Below are positions 41,434 through 54,058 of a stretch of DNA of 64,000 bases, in pieces; position 1 is the first letter of the stretch, and the number at the start of each line of letters is the position of its first letter. A model generated the notes under the pieces. It was given only the letters and a program-made list of their open reading frames with translations, had not been told where the DNA came from and made no database searches. Source of the DNA: Rhizophagus clarus (lineage: Eukaryota > Glomeromycota > Glomeromycetes > Glomerales > Glomeraceae). The translations under genes and the position numbers were made by a program. The stretch is from positions 248,001 to 312,000 of the forward strand of contig BLAL01000271.1 of the NCBI GenBank assembly GCA_015698045.1. The letters are read 5' to 3'.

Positions 41434-44001
41434 GGGATGTCTAAAGCGTGGTTCGATCACGTGATCAGTGGCTTATACGTTAATCAGTATTTGTTTTGTG
41501 TAATGTGTAACATGCATAACGCGTTACAATAAAAATATTTTTTTTTTAACGAAATAAAAATTTCTACGACTACACCTTTACTCTCTCCATGTAGTTGCTA
41601 AAGACTTCCATGTTTTTTGCTATTAAATGATAGAAAGTCTAAGAAAAAAAATCTCACCTATATTATATTTGCTAGCAAATATTTATTAACGAAATAAATT
41701 TAATATAGACTTCTTTCCTTTAGTTTTTTTTTCTTTGAAAATTTTTTTAAAAGCAAGTTTCGTTTATTATTAACTCACTAAAAATAATTAATGACGCTGT
41801 TTGCTTCTAATATAATAAACATACCCGTATCTGAAGCTCCAACCCCTAATCAAAAGCGTAATCTTCTTTTTAATATTGAATAACCACTTGAGCTTTCAAT
41901 AGAAGAATTTGATAAAGAGTGGTGGCCTCTTGTATCAAATATATGGACTAATTTTAGCCATAAAAATAATGTTAATGGTAATTCGTGGGAAGTTTTTATT
42001 TGTCGATTTAATAAACCTAAGAAATCAAGTACCCGAAAGGAGGAAATTTCACAGGAAAAATGTTGTGTAACAAAAATCAGACCGGCTAACTTGTGTTTCG
42101 CAAAAATCAAAATTTACCGTTATGCTTTTGAACAGAAAGTACTAATAGAACGATTTAAAGACTCGCCTGATCATTCACATACTTTAGAGGAGAGTGAAAA
42201 GCTTAAGCGCTCACAGACTGTTCAGAATTTAGTTATGCAAGAAGCCATAAAGAATTATCGACCACCAGAAATCGTTAATGCAGTGAAGGAATACGCAACT
42301 GAAAAGCTGGATTTAGGAGAAAGTGTAAAAGAATTGAGACAGAAGGAAGTTACAAATATCAAGTATAAAGTACGTGGGGCTCTTAATGCACATCTTGTTG
42401 GTAATTCTGATCTAAAGTTAGATATCCAGGATTCTATTTTTTTCTTGAAAAATCAAGAATATTTGGTCGAGTATTATGAAATCTCCCACCTATCTATCTA
42501 TGGTTTTGTTTTCATCATCCCAAACAGCTCAAAAATCTTGAGCAACATGGCTGGTTAACTCTTATAGACTCCACACACAAAACTAATAGGTATGATTGCC
42601 GCTTATTCACCTTATATATTCATGATTATTATGGGTGTTAGAATGTTGGAGCCCACTTCTTTGTAAGTAAGGAAGATAGTGTTACCATCGCGAAAGGTTT
42701 AAAAATTGCTAGACGATTTGCACACCACTGGAGCCCAAGATATTTTCTCTCTGACCAAAGTAACATAGAATCTAATAGCATCAGGATGGCTTTTCCGGGT
42801 CTTAAAAATGGTGAACAAGATTGTGATATTATTTTTTGCACAGTATATATCATGCGAACCTGGATGAATAAAATTTATGATAAAAAAACGCGACAAAAGA
42901 TGATTCATGCTATGCACAAAAGAACTAAGATCGGCTGCAAAGATCTTGTCCAACAAGCTATCAATGAATGCTCAATTATGACCATCAAAAATTACATCAC
43001 TAGAAATTACACAAAAAATATATATCAGTGGGCACTCTGGGCGCGACAACATTCTCCTCTTCTTTTACAGGTGACCTCAACAAATGCCTTAGAGTCATAT
43101 CACAGTGAATTAAAGAGACTAACCTTCTCGCAACATGGTTTAATTGGTATATATTTTTGTTTATGATTTCATAACTACATCTAATCAAAATTCCAATAGG
43201 TGCATGTCATAAGATAGTTGAACTTGATAAGAAAAAATGTTCTGACTCAGAGCATGTTGCTTATGAATTTCGTGTTAAAAGAATTTTAGCTGTTGGTGTT
43301 GATGATGATATTCTTCAAGAAATTCACAAATTTCCGTTTCCTGTTCAACAAATGCTTATTAGTGAGTTTTGTGCTGTTAAAGGACGAATGGAAAAAGGAA
43401 AATCAGCACCAGGTCTTACCTCTTTACATTGTTATTGCTTGTTTTTTCATCGGTACTTATTACCTTGCCGTCATATATTCCATGAACATGCGTATGGCGT
43501 TACAAAACTCTTAACGTCTGATGTATGGGAGAAATTTCAGCGAATGTTTGATAAAGCTGGATTTGATATATATATTTCTCGTGGGTTGGTTGATTTGGAG
43601 GTGCCTAGGATGACTGAAGCTGAAAAAGCAACAGAGAACAGACGGTTAGCTGTAAGTGAATTAATGGAAAGAGTTCGTGATATGTATTGGAGAGTAGAAG
43701 AGACAGGTAATATAGAACAAACTGGTACATTTATTAGAGAATTAAAAAATTGTATAGAACCTGTTTTAAATAATCAGATGGTGTGAAAATTAGAAAAATG
43801 AATCAATAAAAATTTTTTTACCAGGATATATAATATATAATCAAATAAAATTTTCTATATTTTATGTAATTTTTCATTGATTCGATTAAAAAAATTTCCA
43901 AAATTTATGTTAAAATAATCTTGCTTCAGCCACAAAAATAAACCAATCAAAATTGTACTGGTTAATTTGGTCACGTGATCAAACCACGCTTTAGACACCC
44001 C
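41434..44001 (+). mobile_element. Mutator-like element (MULE)
   Basis: Terminal repeats of about 40 bp (GGGATGTCTAAAGCGTGG then GATCACGTGA, with the complement at the right) are flanked by the 9-bp target duplication CCTAAAAAG at 41425-41433 and 44002-44010. Length is 2,568 bp with one transposase gene. Confidence 0.85.
41791..43786 (+). pseudogene. MULE transposase with FAR1-like and SWIM regions
   Basis: Begins MTLFASNIINIPVSEAPTPN with a stop (TAA) about 30 codons in. A FAR1-like N-terminal region (WEVFICRFNKP ... NLCFAKIKIYR) follows. The DDE core has TLIDSTHKTN, FLSDQSNIES and NALESYHSELK. A SWIM zinc finger has HCYCLFFHRYLLPCRHIF. A frame change near 42490 and a clean GT-AG intron at about 43146-43199 interrupt the frame. 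The stop and frame change make it probably inactive, although the last ORF to 43786 is intact. Confidence 0.8.
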
Positions 44002-44595
44002 CCTAAAAAGAAAGGTCCATGTCGTACAATATCCTAATATGGTAATTTTTAAAATTCTGGCCAGAATTATAAAAAATTATGGGTGTAACATATAATATGT
44101 GACAAATAGGATTTTTAACATGAAAAAAATTCTAAGTTCCTGAAATATTTATAGAAAAATGAAAAAGGGAGGGTGTGACACAGGGTGATAAATAATAGTC
44201 ACGTGATCCAGGTTTCGCACACTAGTGTGAATTAAGAAATTTTCTTAAAATAAATATTTAATTTTTTTTTTTTTTTTTTTGGTGTTAAAGCCGTACCATC
44301 ATTTATTAAGCAAGATAGGATTACAACTATAATCATTTCTAACTAGCTATGGGTACTCCCAGTTCTAAAACCGGTCTAATCATCCACTAATACAATAATT
44401 AAAAAATTATAAAATTAACTAATAAATAAAAATAAACCTAAAAATTAACAAACAATAAACTAACCAAAAATTAAATACCCTAAAATAATAAAAATAAATA
44501 ACAATCATAAAAAACTAACTATAAACTAACTAAAATATAAACCAAAATAACACTTCAACCCCTCCATAAAAATAACCCCATTAAAACCATTAAAT

Positions 44596-47500
44596 TCACA
44601 TTAATACTTGTTGAAGAAAAACCTTGAACTGAGGCTTGGCGCGCATCGTCGGTAGCCAAGAATCCACTTGAAGCGATTTGATGAATCCATCGATTGCTTT
44701 CCATGTTAAAGGCACTACGGCAGCCTTACATTCTGCCGCAGTTTTATGTTTTAAGGGGGGTGGCGTAAGCACTGGAAGAGCCAGATCATTGTAAATTATG
44801 CAATCTGTGTAGCCATCAAAGGTCGCCTAATTAATATCGTGTCTATGATATGCGGGCAATCTGTTACTATCACTCGCGTAAGCTGGCAGGGTAGGGCGAT
44901 TCTGTGCTTGTGTTGCATGGAGATCAAGGTATCTGTGTTGGAATCATCACGTGGAGGCTCGTTTCGCCTGAGTGGATATGTTGTTTTGTATCTCCCATTC
45001 CACAGTGAGATTGCATCATGGGATCCAAATGTGGTGTTTGAATGCTAAAACAAAGCGTAAGATAAGATTAGCCATAATCTTCCTTGCAACGCTGGTCGAT
45101 ATGCAGAGCATAGTCTGCAGTGTCTTGATTCAACCACTATTAGCTCTGACCAAGATAGCTATACTGCGAAACTGGCAAAATTCATCAGATGATGGTGATA
45201 AGCCTAATATCTCATGTGTGCACTGTCACATTACGTGTTCATTGAGTGAGTCCGCTGCCAGGCATTGATTAATGATAAAGCAAAAATCCTTTGAAAGTTG
45301 TTCGTGAATCAGGGCCCATTTGTTTTCGTAAGCAATACAGTTCATGAGATGAGTCCAAGTTTCTTTTTCGCTGTTGCAGCCAGTGCATAAATAGTGATCA
45401 TATAGCATCAGTTTGCGTTGCGCTAGCACCTGGCCTAAAGGGAGTGCCTTGTGAAGAAGTTTAAATAAAAAACATAATAATCGATTGATATTGACAGATC
45501 GGTAGCAAAAGCCTGTAAATTGGTTAATTAGCATCCAAGTAACCTGCCAGTCACATTAAACTGAATTTAAATGACATTCTTCGCGATTAATGTTGAGGAG
45601 TGACTACTCAGTAGCATCGAAAGTGTTAAAAATTCGCAAAATAAAGTGCTGTAAATTGGTTTCTATGGGGATATCTTTAAAAGCGGGGAAGAATCTGATA
45701 TCATGGTTAGTAAAATCTATTCTACTGTCAAAAATGTTATCACTATTTAAACCCTCTTTTGCTAATCTATCAGCAGTTTCATTTCCTTCGTTCCCATCAT
45801 GACCTTTGACCTTCACCAACTCTAAATTCAACTGTTTCTCCTTGCAAACCATTTTGATCTTCATAATTACTAGTGCGTTAGGTTGTTTCATTCTCGTTCT
45901 GGTACATGGGTCGTCCCAGTTATTGATGGCAGATATGGCGCATTGGTTATCTGTGTGTATCTTGACAGCTGTATCGCTCAGCGTCACTAAAAGCGCTAAG
46001 AATATGGCTACTAATTCTGCCCTAGTGGATGAGGGCCAGAATGCCACTCTGGCTGACGTAGTAAGCACGGTATTATTTTGCATTTCTAAGTAAACCCCTG
46101 CTCCCATGTCGCTAGTAATGTTGTCCGCCGCGTAGTGAGATAACGTATTGTTAATAGGGCCTTATTGTAATGATCCGTCAGTGTAAAAATTTAATGTCTC
46201 TCCTGCTATATTATTAGTAATCGTCTCATTAAATCTAATCAAAGCATGTCTTAGGGGAGTGTTAGGGATCTATCGATGGATCTATACTAGGTTATTTTTC
46301 CCAGGTAGATCTGATCCTTGATACTAACATTTACGGCGGGAGTATTCCGTGCATGCGCTGATAGCTCTAAGTCTGTGGCTGGTGAGTTTGTGAATAGAGC
46401 ATGCTCCCAGGTGGAACTGTGATTGTCAACACCAATTGTTAAGATCTCCTTCCATTCATTGTGGATAAGCTGACCTTCCTCTAAGATCTTAGTAATAGGG
46501 AAGATGCGGATGCGCTGTCTCAGTATAATTCAATCTACCCCTGCGGGTTGTGTTTGTGCTGTATGTGACAACGTTCATATCAGCACAAGAGTGTGAGTCT
46601 GTGAGTGTGACTGGTATGACGAGGCAACATTCTTGTGTGTGTTGCGAGCCACACGTATGGATGCGCGCTTTCTTAATCTTGCCTATGGTGAGACTAGCTT
46701 CCATTGTATTAGGAAAACCTATGGCTAAAAATTTCTTTGCTCAGCCGTCTGAGGGCAGAGGTGAAAGTAAGTGCCATAGTATTTGACGAATTGAGAAATT
46801 GGTACTCAATGTATCACTGTTCCTGTGCCTTTGCGTTCAGATGACCTTGGTTAACGTGCTGTACCATTTAGCAATGTGCCCTTTAGGTGATTGTCCAGCT
46901 AATAGTCAGTATAGGTTCTAGCTGATAAGTCTGCCCGATGGTAGTAATATCTGTTCTAACCAAAAGATCAGGAAACGTGCCAATTGTCTGAAGGTAAGAA
47001 AATGGTGGATCTTCCTAATTTCTGCAAAGAGTTCAATTAATGGTGTACCATTATACAGAAGTGTCCAATCTTGTTCGTCAAAAGGGTCCTGGCACAAGGA
47101 TATGTTTAACTGTCATCCTATGATTAAAGTATGTAGGCTGAGGGTGGCTCTTACAATGGGTTTAAGTAAAAGTAACATATCTAAGTTATAAGTAAAAATA
47201 TTTGTAGGAATGCCAGCACGAAGCTGGGCAGATAGCAATCGTATCAATATGGTTTCAGAGGCTAAGGAGTTGCCATTAATGTATTTGGCGAACATAGCCA
47301 CTTGGTTAGCGTACAGTATCTTTTACGGATAGTCTAAGCCTACAATGTCTAGATGGAAGAGAGCGGAAGTGGGGAAGCTACTCGCTAAGCCAAGTTTTTG
47401 TTTGATTAATTTGAGAACAGGTGTGAAAAGTGAATTCCATTCGTTTTCTGATAATGTTGCTAGCTGTCCTACATAAAGCAGTTTCAGTATAAGTACTCTG

Positions 47501-50500
47501 TTGACCAAATAGACTATATGTCCCACTGACAATATTTTAAAGCGGGTTAATAAAACGAAATCATTAATAGCTAAGCTCAACCGCTTTTTAAGGTGGAGTG
47601 TTGTCCTTCTAGATCCAAAGTAGCATCCTAAGTATCTTATTTCGTGCTCTGTGGGTGAGACAAGGATGCGATCTGTTCCTATCGTGATGGAGATCTGATC
47701 TTTTGGTGAGTCATCATTGATGACCAAAAAGCCCGTTTTCTTTCCATTAATGAAAATATTGTTAATAGTATAAAAGGTAGCCGCTAGATCAATCGATCGT
47801 TGAAGAGCAGTTAGGCTTGAGTTGGTGAAAACGGTGTCATCCATGTATGCCATCACCAGAATGGTGATGGATCTGCTTTGGGTAGTCATGCAATTGAGAT
47901 CTTGCGGCCAATCCACCTGTAATGTGTATCTGTTCGATTCATCTTGTGCTAAAGCAACTAAAAGCAGGTCATAAAAGATTTTCCAGAGCAACAGAGAAAT
48001 AGCATCACCCTGGTCAATGCTGTCACTAGCTGTAATTCTATTCGTGAGTCTGAATTCAGTGATGATACGCATTGAGCGATGTTTGAATAGATCGATAATC
48101 CAGTTAACTATATTAGTAGGTATATCTATTTGCAGTAGTGCCATTCGAAGGCTGGCGAGCGGAAGTGAGTCATACGCCTTTTTTAAATCTTGTGTAGCAG
48201 CGTAGAGCAGTTTCTTATTGGCTTTCGCATCTTCAATTATATCGTTGAAAATCTTAAGTGGTATGGAGGTGTCTTCTCCTTTTAATTTGCAGAAGTTGAG
48301 GCCTTTCAGTATCTGGTGTCGTGTAAGTATTTGCCTTAGCCTGGCTGTGACTAATTTGGTCACGCATTTTCAGATATTATCCAGTAACGCTATTGGACGA
48401 ATATTATTTATATTATAGTTGAAAGCATCAGGTTTGGGAATAGGGCAAATCGTTGACGAACGCCATTGTTTGGGAACAATGCCTAGTTTTAAAAATAACG
48501 AAACAAAATTAATAATCACTAAATGGATTTCTTCTGGGAACTTTTTTATAAGATTATAGCTAATTCCCAACAGTCCCACTGCGAAGGAGGAGTTCACTTC
48601 TTTTAATATGTTCAACCATTCGTCCAAAGTGATGGGTTCGTTTATATCGGCAAAATGTTGAGTCCAGTGTTGTTTTGGCTGGTAAATGTTCGTCCAAAAA
48701 TCATCAAGTCTGTCATAAGAAGTGTTGCATGCTCGTGTTGTTTTCCCAAGGTGTTCTTTTGCTATTCTTTTGATGTTGTCTGGATTGGTTTCAAGGTGAG
48801 ATTCTCCTTCTATATTGGTGGTAACAATCCTGTCAATAGTGATCATAGATTTATAGCGATTCAACGAATTGTTAATAATTTTGGTTTGATTCGCTTGAAA
48901 AGTATCGAATTTCTGTTCAATTTTGGCATTTATATGTTCAGCTTTTCGAAGGCAGCTGTATGAAGCGTCAATACGACTTCTGTGTTTGATGGCTGAACGT
49001 GCCTTTACAATCCAATCGGTGGAGAAAATGTTTTCTTCTGAAAGGATGTGTGAGTTATCCGTGATGTGACTGTGATAAATTTTAGGTTTGTAGTCATTGT
49101 TGTACTGCACAATCTTTCGTCGCCATGATTTCTTGTTTAGCGCTGAGTACTTTATGCGTTCGTCACAGGATAAGATGGATACGTGGCTGATCAAGGCTTT
49201 GACTTTAGCGGTGTGCCGTCTGATCTTGTTTTCTGTAACGAGATCAGTGTCGCATTTATGATAATTATGTTGAGAAGATCGCTTTTTCATAGGGAGACTG
49301 ATGTCCATGCTGACATGTATGGTGGCAAGAATATTATCCCAGAGCGTGTCAATTCTGTCTCGGATAATGAGGTAGTCTTGTTCAGGTTCAATGCCTGCGG
49401 TCTGATCATCATTATTTGGTGCATGAAAGACGGCTAGTTCCTCTATAGTGTCATCAAACTTTCATGCTTGAAATTCGTTAAATAAAGTTCTAGAAAAGTT
49501 ATCCCATGTATCGCCTGTCAGCTTCGTAATGTCAATATATTTCATGGGATAGTGCTTGTCATCCTCACGAGGAGTTGGCCTCATCCTGGTGTGTTTTCTA
49601 TTTTGAAGTAAGAAGTCACCCACGTACAATTCTGTGATGACTATTGTGTGATTGCTGTTTGTGATATCTTTAGCCTTCAGATTGTGGTGAGCTGTGACAC
49701 TCATGTCTTGACAATGTGAAATCCAAATATAGTCAATGCGTGATTGCAATCTGCGATTAGTGTAGTTATATGTGAACACTTGTTTAGTTGGCTCTATTTC
49801 TCTTAAGGTATCTTTAAATCCTAGTCGCATGATATTTCTAAAGAAATTAGATGGTTTGTGAATAGGACCGTTAGTAGTAGATGAAACTTTATCTAAAGTT
49901 GGATCCAGGATTTTGTTGAAATCTCCAGCAACGATATGGAGTGTTCGATGCCCGTTTTGAGTATGAGCATTGTGATCAATGTCTTGTAGTTTGTTACCTA
50001 AAACTTGTAAGACGTCATCCTTGTCTTGGGAGACAGCGTAGATTGCCCAGATCCAGATTTCTCTCTTAGAGAAAAGTAAGGAAATCCTAGTGATATATGG
50101 TGAAATTCTATCTGTTATTCGTATATGTTTCTCCCATTTTCTGTTGATAATGATTGCTGTTCCTGATCCTTTGCTTTTTCTTGAATCTTTCAGTCCAAAG
50201 ATGATTTTGTAATTACTTTGTTGTGTTTTTAAGCGTTCATTTATAAAATGTCCTTTCTTTTTATCGAGATTCGTATCTGATAGCGTGATGATGTCAATGT
50301 CCATAACTTTCATAAGCTGCAATAAAGTTTCCAATTTGTAAAGGTTGTCTAAGAAATTACATCCATTAATGTTATGTGTGGCAATTTTAAGTTGTAAATG
50401 TAAATTATTATTGTCTATTTGATTTCTGCAATTTTCTTCGAAGATTAATCTGTTCCTTGCTAAAAAATTATCAATTGCGGTAGCCATTGCAGAGTTGGCA

Positions 50501-50646
50501 TCCAATTGTTCCATAATTTCCTGGCGATGAGGATTTGCATGTTCTAAGGGAACGAATGAGGCCTCCAAATCCAAAGGTCTTCCCCCATGTTCATTGATGC
50601 AGTCGTTCTGGAAAATGCAAGAGATCAGTGAGAATGTGTTTAGCAC
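44596..50646 (-). pseudogene. LINE ORF2: endonuclease, reverse transcriptase, RNase H
   Basis: One uninterrupted phase of about 2,017 codons. It has an AP endonuclease (THNINGCNF, LSDTNLDKK, VAGDFNKI, SRIDYIWIS, SNHTIV), a reverse transcriptase (ICPIPKP; TQDLKKAYDSL; AYMDDT) and RNase H (YTDGS; SSTRAELVAIFLAL; KIHTDNQCAI; VKVKGHDGNEGNETADRLAK). A terminal Cys cluster (YLCTGCNSEKETWTHLMNC) and a tail ending KPQFKVFLQQVLM at TGA 44598-44596 follow. More than a dozen in-frame stops (e.g. 49462, 48370, 47323, 47113, 45604, 45226) kill it, yet no frameshift is seen. The first ORF2 codons overlap the end of ORF1. Confidence 0.88.
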
Positions 50647-52196
50647 AAACTCACAGATCCTTTCATGATCCCGTCATTAGATTTGGGGGAAGATTCTGTG
50701 CTTGTAGAAGGGGTTGGGTAATAAGGTGATCGTGAAGTGCCCAATTTTGCAGGCTTTCTGAGGGGAATGCTGTTAGCTTGTGTTCCTTTAGACGAACTCT
50801 CCACACCTGTTGGTCTGCACATTCGGGCGGTCTTTTTAGCTTTGATGTTCCTTTTCAGAGGTGTGGAAGAATCTGTTTTGGTCCCTCGTTCTTCATAGGT
50901 AATCCTGGCATATTGAGAATGATCATTCTGCGTGAGTTTGACAATGTTTTCTTGTGGTTCGATCTCAGGAAGCCGTTTGGCAATCCTGGCTTTGCGGTCT
51001 ATCCAGTTTATTGCGTAATTGCAGGGTAAGCCTTTAATGACGTAATCTCTGAAATGCACAGTTTTGTCGCAGGCATTGAATAAATCTGCCTTGTTCTCAA
51101 ATTCTATAATGAATTTATCGTTAGATTGTTGAAAGATGTGCTTCAGGTTTTAAGCTACATAAGCTTCATGAACTATGGTTAGGGCGATGCGCTCGTCAAA
51201 TCCAACAAATTCGCCTCTAAATTGTTTCCTAGGCGATAGGTCTAAATCTGAACAGTGTGCCAGGGCGAATTGGTAATAGTGATTGTTGATCTCGATAGAC
51301 CATGTGTGTTTGAGCAGCTTGCAGATGTCCGTATCTTTGATAGTTACGAAAACTGTGACCACTCCTTGGTTATTTTTAGATGGCTTGATGCCTGACTTTT
51401 TAATAAAGAACCTGCGAAAACCAATGAGTTTCAATACTGCCGACTCAAGAGTTTCACGTGACGTATCCTTAGGTACGTTAATGATCTTAAATTCTTTTGA
51501 GGAAATTCTTTGTCCATCGAATAAGAAGTACGTTTTTGGTTTCAGGCTCATAAAAGGTCGGTCCTTGCATCTATGATTAAAGATGCGTACCATATGGAGC
51601 ATTTCTTTGTACGTCGTGTTTTTGACTATGATTTCCTGATCTTTGAAAATTTCAGTACCAGCGAACTCTTTAAGGTCCCTCGCTAACATTTCTACATATG
51701 CTAGCTTAGCGTCATTATGGAAATAGCAATCTATGTCATTCAAACTGATGTATGCATCATAAGTGGTGAAATTGTCTTCGCGTTTTTTGTGTATAGATGT
51801 GTTATTTTTTGCCTTTTCTTTTTTGTCCATTTTGATTGTTGATAACGTCTTTATCAGATTTTTTGGAGGGCGCTTCTGCGTACGCCAGAATCCCTTATCA
51901 TCTTTGATTATTTCAAATTTGTTTTCGTCTCTGTCTTTGTCAACGTTATAAACATTAGGTAAAAAAGAGTGAGATGGTGTAAAAAATTTTTCTGGGTTAT
52001 TAATTAAATTGGGTGCTAGATGAAGATTATCTTGACCCTTGGTATCACACGTTATCTTGAGATCATCTAAATGATCGATACAACTCGGGAAGGCATAATC
52101 TCTCATTATATCATGTCGAGGTTCCAGTGCAAGTTCGCGCCACTCTGGTGTTGCGCATTCCTCGTTTGCTTCTGTCATGATAGTATCTTCAGCCAA
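50640..52196 (-). pseudogene. LINE ORF1, nucleic-acid-binding protein with one premature stop
   Basis: A single frame from 52196 (MAEDTIMTEANEECATPEWR) to TAA at 50640, broken only by a TAA at 51150-51152. That codon probably derives from CAA, since the text reads on in frame as NLKHIFQQSNDKFIIEFENK. The middle contains RRM-like stretches (KEFKIINVPKDTSRETLESA; VVTVFVTIKD). A Ser/Pro/Thr-rich tail follows. ORF1 proteins coat LINE RNA. Confidence 0.7.
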
Positions 52197-52921
52197 AGAT
52201 CATAGCTCCTGTAAATATGCGCATGTGTGACGCTTGTGTATGCATTATCATGGCCGCTATATTCTAAGTTGCCCTCTAGATTGATGAGATCATTAACAAA
52301 GGTGGGTTTGCTGTCAATAGCGGAAGGTATGGCTATAACGTCCTTCATCTTCGTTACTGTATGTGCTCTGAGTACGGTGTTGTGTGTATCATTGGAGGTA
52401 GTCTCGTTTGTTGTAGCTGATTTTTGACACCGTTTCTTCCTTTTATTTATATTATTGGATGGTACTTGTTGTATAGGAAGAGTGACTGGCGTCTCGAGTT
52501 GTTGTGTCTCGATGGCATTTACTGAACTGTGGCTGTCTTGTCTTTTGGTTATGTGTTGCGCCACTATCGCATCCTTGTCATAGAGTTGTCTGATGTGTGT
52601 GTCTTCTTGTGTAACATTTGGCAAAGTATCATTATGAAGATCAATGGCGTGATTTGTGTAACCATTGGTTATTGTTTTGTTGTGATCAGTAGCGATGAAA
52701 AAAGCTTTGGCCTCGATATCCCGTTGTTCTAACAGGCGTCCAAGCCATAATATCCCTACTAGGTTTTTGTTGTCCAGGCAGACCACCATTTCTACGTTGC
52801 TATACAGAATAAAATTTTTTATTTTGTTGATAAAACTATTAGTATTTGTTGTGTCTTTGTACGCGTCCTTATAGTTGTTCTTGTTCTGTAGGAACGCAGA
52901 CATGAAGTCCTTGTTGTCCAT
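52175..52921 (-). CDS. LINE upstream ORF (248 aa)
   Basis: Open frame beginning MDNKDFMSAFLQNKNNYKDA, with an N-terminal hydrophobic segment (VEMVVCLDNKNLVGILWLG), a polar middle and a basic patch (NNINKRKKRCQ). It overlaps the next ORF by 22 bp in another frame. It may be a first ORF1-like nucleic-acid-binding protein. No clear domain. Confidence 0.55.
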   Translation of the reverse strand: MDNKDFMSAFLQNKNNYKDAYKDTTNTNSFINKIKNFILYSNVEMVVCLDNKNLVGILWLGRLLEQRDIEAKAFFIATDHNKTITNGYTNHAIDLHNDTLPNVTQEDTHIRQLYDKDAIVAQHITKRQDSHSSVNAIETQQLETPVTLPIQQVPSNNINKRKKRCQKSATTNETTSNDTHNTVLRAHTVTKMKDVIAIPSAIDSKPTFVNDLINLEGNLEYSGHDNAYTSVTHAHIYRSYDLWLKILS

Positions 52922-53141
52922 ATTGTGGGTGTAGAGCGTGTGCTATCCTTGGTTTGTTCGTATGCTAAGTCGTTTATTGCTATGAAATAAAGTGTAGTTA
53001 GTAGGAGAGATATTTATGGTTAGTACTCTTTGTTACCAATAAATTAGTCTTGTTGTCGCGTTAGGTTTTGGTTTTGAACATGACCGGAAAGAGTTTGAAA
53101 ATAAATATTTAATAATTTTGTTTTTACAATAATTCTAATAT

Positions 53142-53642
53142 TTAATTCGCAATCCGCTAGTAAACCATAAAATTTGGCGGTGATAAGTATATATAATATT
53201 TTATTGATAATTTGGAATCTACAATGTCTGGAAAGTAACTTGACTTTCTATTGATTCCAGAGACATGTGATTACTACTATTAGATCCATCTCGATGAGAG
53301 GAATCCAATGAGCTGAATTTCATTCTCTTACAATCACTGGATGATGAGTTATCCTTAAATATTTTTAAATTTTCAAGTTTTGATTTTTTTAAATTTAATA
53401 TTCCAACTCTTAATAAAGTGTCCTTTAGTGCTTAAAAATAAAAATTTTATCAGACTTTTGGTAAAAAGATAGTCAAATAATATATTTATATGTCTATAAA
53501 GTTAGGTTTTATATTACATTTAAAAAATTAGTACCTTGCATTGCTGGAACTGCAGATTCTGCGTTACTAATAAAATTATATATAACTTTCACCTATTGTT
53601 ACTAATCTAAATTTTATGGTTTACTGGCGGATCACAAATTAA
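53142..53642. mobile_element. MITE carrying captured exons (Pack-MITE-like)
   Basis: Ends TTAATTYGYRATCCGC then AGTAAACCATAAAATTT form about 33-bp inverted repeats at 53142-53175 and 53608-53642. The 500-bp interior contains a spliceable gene fragment on the minus strand. No target duplication is certain. The element lies just before the acceptor of the hAT-2 intron. Confidence 0.65.
53219..53566 (-). pseudogene. Two-exon gene fragment inside the MITE
   Basis: On the minus strand, exon 53566-53535 (NAESAVPAMQ) follows an acceptor TTTATTAG and ends at a GTACT donor. A 104-bp intron ends TTTTTAAG. Exon 53430-53219 continues in frame (ALKDTLLRVGILNLKKSKLE ... SSLDSSHRDGSNSSNHMSLE) to a TAG stop. 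The joined frame and both splice sites fit the last two exons of a gene. Its first exons are absent, so a captured 3' gene end is likely. Protein family unknown. Confidence 0.55.
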
Positions 53643-54058
53643 TATATTCATTTTCCAATTTAGATATTAATTTTCAAGATGAAGAAACAGCTTTTGATGA
53701 TATTATAGATGATAATGACCAACAATTTACAGCTAATTTATAAAAGCTCAAATTAAAAAATCCTATAAATACATTAGGCATGTTGAAATCAGCTCTTTAT
53801 ATATCAATAAATCATTATTGGAAAAACCTTACTAACTTTACTAAAAATGCCTATTTTTTTGATATAATTTTATAATATATTTATTATACTTATGCTATTC
53901 TGATATCATTTTATAATAAATGAAATTGTTTTTATATATTATGCAATTGATTACAATACTATATCATAAGGAATGGTAAAAATCTTACAAATTATAATAT
54001 TAAAATAATTTAAATAATATGTTATAATGGTAATTGTAATGAATTTATTATTAATAAT

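Larger units (their letters stand above)
41296..44227. mobile_element. Short TIR element hosting the MULE, tentative
   Basis: CACTAGTGT at 41296 and its complement ACACTAGTG at 44219-44227 bracket the MULE. Excluding the MULE about 355 bp remain. Beyond this 9-bp palindromic end the two sides are not clearly complementary and no target duplication was found. Confidence 0.3.
44263..53097 (-). mobile_element. Full-length LINE with poly(A) tail
   Basis: On the minus strand the 8.8-kb element ends in a poly(A) tail (poly-T at 44262-44280). It is flanked by a 16-bp target duplication AAAATAAATATTTAAT at 44247-44262 and 53098-53113. It has a 5' leader (53097-52922), two ORF1-type frames, and a long ORF2 with AP endonuclease, reverse transcriptase, RNase H and a terminal Cys cluster. 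Domain order (EN-RT-RNH) fits the I/Tad group of LINEs. It lies in the intron of the hAT-2 transposase. Confidence 0.92.

Noticed and set aside
45806..46093. Plus-strand ORF opposite the RNase H region of the LINE
   Set aside because: Antisense shadow of a recognisable RNase H domain on the minus strand.
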